Notes under the pieces: generated by a model
Told to the model about the DNA's origin: nothing
Databases searched by the model: none
What the model saw: the letters and a program-made list of their open reading frames with translations, nothing else
Shown here: positions 22,761-23,935 of the stretch, piece by piece
Numbering within the stretch: position 1 is the stretch's first letter
Layout: each line of letters begins with the position of its first letter
Assembly: GCA_044508265.1 (NCBI GenBank)
Contig: JBIQIB010000066.1
Span: 1 to 23,935, forward strand
Source of the DNA: JAEZDP01 sp044508265
GTDB taxonomy: Bacteria > Acidobacteriota > Vicinamibacteria > Vicinamibacterales > Vicinamibacteraceae
Direction of reading: 5' to 3'
Length of the DNA: 23,935 bases
Translations under genes and position numbers: made by a program

Positions 22761-23672
22761 ATGATGATCAAACGACGAGACCTGCTGCGCAGCACGCTGG
22801 CCGCTGGCGCCGCCCTGGCGGCGTTCGACCCGTTCAGGGGCCTGCGGGCGCAGGAGCCAGGCCGCTTCGGCATCTCCCTGGCCGAGTGGTCGCTGCACCG
22901 CACGCTGCGGGCGGGCACGATGACCAACCTCGACTTCCCCCGCGTGGCGAAGGAGGACTTCGGCATTACCGCCGTCGAATACGTCAACCAGTTCTTCAAG
23001 GACCGGGCGCGCGACACGGCGTACCTCAAGGACCTGAAGTCGCGTACGGACGGCCTCGGCGTGCGCAACGTGCTCATCATGGTGGACGGCGAGGGCATGC
23101 TGGGCCACCCGGAAGACGCCGAGCGCGCGAAGACCGTCGACAACCACAAGCAGTGGGTCGAGGCCGCGAAGTTCCTCGGCTGCCATGCCATCCGCGTCAA
23201 CGCCCAGAGCAAGGGCACGCCCGACGAGCAGGCACGCCTCGCCGCCGACGGCCTGCGAGCGCTCGGTGAGTTTGCCGCGCCTTACGACATCAGCGTAATC
23301 GTCGAGAACCACGGCGGCCTGTCGAGCAACGGCGGCTGGCTCGCCGGCGTCATCCGGCGCGCCGACCTGCCCAACGTCGGCACGCTGCCCGACTTCGGCA
23401 ACTTCCGCATCAGCCGCGACGAGGAGTACGACCGCTACAAGGGCGTCGAGGAACTGATGCCGTATGCGAAGGGCGTGAGCGCCAAGTCGAACGACTTCGA
23501 CGCGCAGGGCAACGAGGTGCACACCGATTACCGGAAGATGCTCGACATCGTCATCGCGTCGAAGTATCGCGGCTTCATCGGCATCGAGTACGAGGGCCAG
23601 GCCCTCAGCGAGCCGGAGGGTATCAAGGCGACGAAGGTGCTGCTCGAGCGAGTGCTGAAAGGCTACCTGTGA
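22761..23672 (+). CDS. Tat-exported sugar isomerase/epimerase-like TIM-barrel protein
   Basis: The protein is 303 aa of the xylose-isomerase-like TIM-barrel family. The N-terminus KRRDLLRSTLAAGAALAAF is a twin-arginine signal, so the enzyme folds in the cytoplasm and is exported. Candidate metal ligands and barrel motifs are ITAVEYVNQF, IRVNAQSKG, VIVENHGGLSSNGGW, LPDFGNFRI and IGIEYEGQ. Substrate is unknown; relatives act on sugars and inositols. GAGGA at 22751-22755 is 5 nt from ATG22761 and 8 nt from ATG22764, so either may be the start. The stop overlaps the next gene (GTGA). Confidence 0.92.
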   Translation: MMIKRRDLLRSTLAAGAALAAFDPFRGLRAQEPGRFGISLAEWSLHRTLRAGTMTNLDFPRVAKEDFGITAVEYVNQFFKDRARDTAYLKDLKSRTDGLGVRNVLIMVDGEGMLGHPEDAERAKTVDNHKQWVEAAKFLGCHAIRVNAQSKGTPDEQARLAADGLRALGEFAAPYDISVIVENHGGLSSNGGWLAGVIRRADLPNVGTLPDFGNFRISRDEEYDRYKGVEELMPYAKGVSAKSNDFDAQGNEVHTDYRKMLDIVIASKYRGFIGIEYEGQALSEPEGIKATKVLLERVLKGYL

Positions 23673-23935
23673 GCCCGTCCGCCAGGTGGCGGAGAAGGCT
23701 GCCGGCACGGCGGCACCTCGCGATGCTCCTGCTGGCAGGCGGCATGGGTGCCGCGCCGGTCCTCGCGACCGCGCAGCCGTCCATGCCGGCGCCTGTCGAC
23801 GACAGGCCGTTCATGGCCGGGGTCAGGTACGACCCCGGCATCCCCACACTCGAGGCCGTCCTCGGGCATGCGCCCGGCGAGGCCATCACCACACCCGAGC
23901 AAATCGTCGTGTACCTGCGCGCGCTGGCGCAGTCC
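23669..23935 (+). CDS. M14 zinc carboxypeptidase, N-terminal part (cut by window edge)
   Basis: Eighty-nine codons from GTG23669, which overlaps the upstream stop by 4 bp, run to the window end with no stop. A basic n-region and hydrophobic stretch (HLAMLLLAGGMGAAPVLATAQ) form a signal peptide. The mature start, VRYDPGIPTLEAVLGHAPGE then ITTPEQIVVYLRALA, is the characteristic N-terminal strand and helix of acidobacterial M14 family metallopeptidases. The zinc motif (HxxE) would lie beyond the window. ATG23723 is an alternative start but would shorten the signal peptide's n-region. Confidence 0.75.
   Translation, partial: MSPSARWRRRLPARRHLAMLLLAGGMGAAPVLATAQPSMPAPVDDRPFMAGVRYDPGIPTLEAVLGHAPGEAITTPEQIVVYLRALAQS

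Overview
The window looks like a chromosomal contig from a high-GC member of the Acidobacteriota, most likely the Vicinamibacteria lineage. This is an inference from gene content: a VWFA-related protein of the acidobacterial type, a bacterial tricorn protease, bacillithiol genes, a secreted amidohydrolase, a Tat-exported TIM-barrel protein and a Pro/Ala-rich Ser/Thr kinase. No rRNA, tRNA, CRISPR array, insertion sequence, phage gene or other mobile element was seen. A 100-N assembly gap lies at 10709-10808.

Layout. (1) 1-200: a CT-rich repeat tract and a putative leaderless promoter. (2) 201-4301: the tightly overlapped run uppS-cdsA-dxr-rseP (isoprenoid carrier lipid, phospholipid precursor, MEP pathway, site-2 protease), followed by a secreted coiled-coil/glycine-zipper protein. 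(3) 5246-7183: a Tat-exported VWA-domain protein diverging from an unknown secreted protein that lacks a normal start codon. (4) 7197-10708: amidohydrolase, a truncated DUF2784 gene, bshB1 and bshA (bacillithiol synthesis), the last running into the gap. (5) 10905-12647: a bacterial dynamin-like GTPase whose 3' end merges into a second CT-rich repeat tract. (6) 12751-16314, minus strand: the operon gpgS-gpgP-aldehyde dehydrogenase (glucosylglycerate or mannosylglycerate compatible solute). (7) 16495-20764: a CusF-SCO1 fusion lipoprotein and a secreted tricorn-like protease. (8) 20847-22595, minus: a membrane Ser/Thr kinase with an extracytoplasmic C-terminal domain. It diverges from a TIM-barrel sugar isomerase-like gene, which is followed by the first 89 codons of an M14 metallocarboxypeptidase cut by the window edge.

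The theme is envelope building and maintenance plus stress protection: undecaprenyl and phospholipid synthesis, RseP, dynamin, bacillithiol, glycosylglycerate, copper/SCO chemistry and secreted proteolysis.

The most interesting non-gene signals are two. Four genes have a TAnnnT -10 element whose last base lies exactly 7 nt before the start codon, which points to leaderless transcripts. Two dispersed CT-rich intergenic repeat tracts share a 14-nt word. I found no defence island or clearly new multigene system here.
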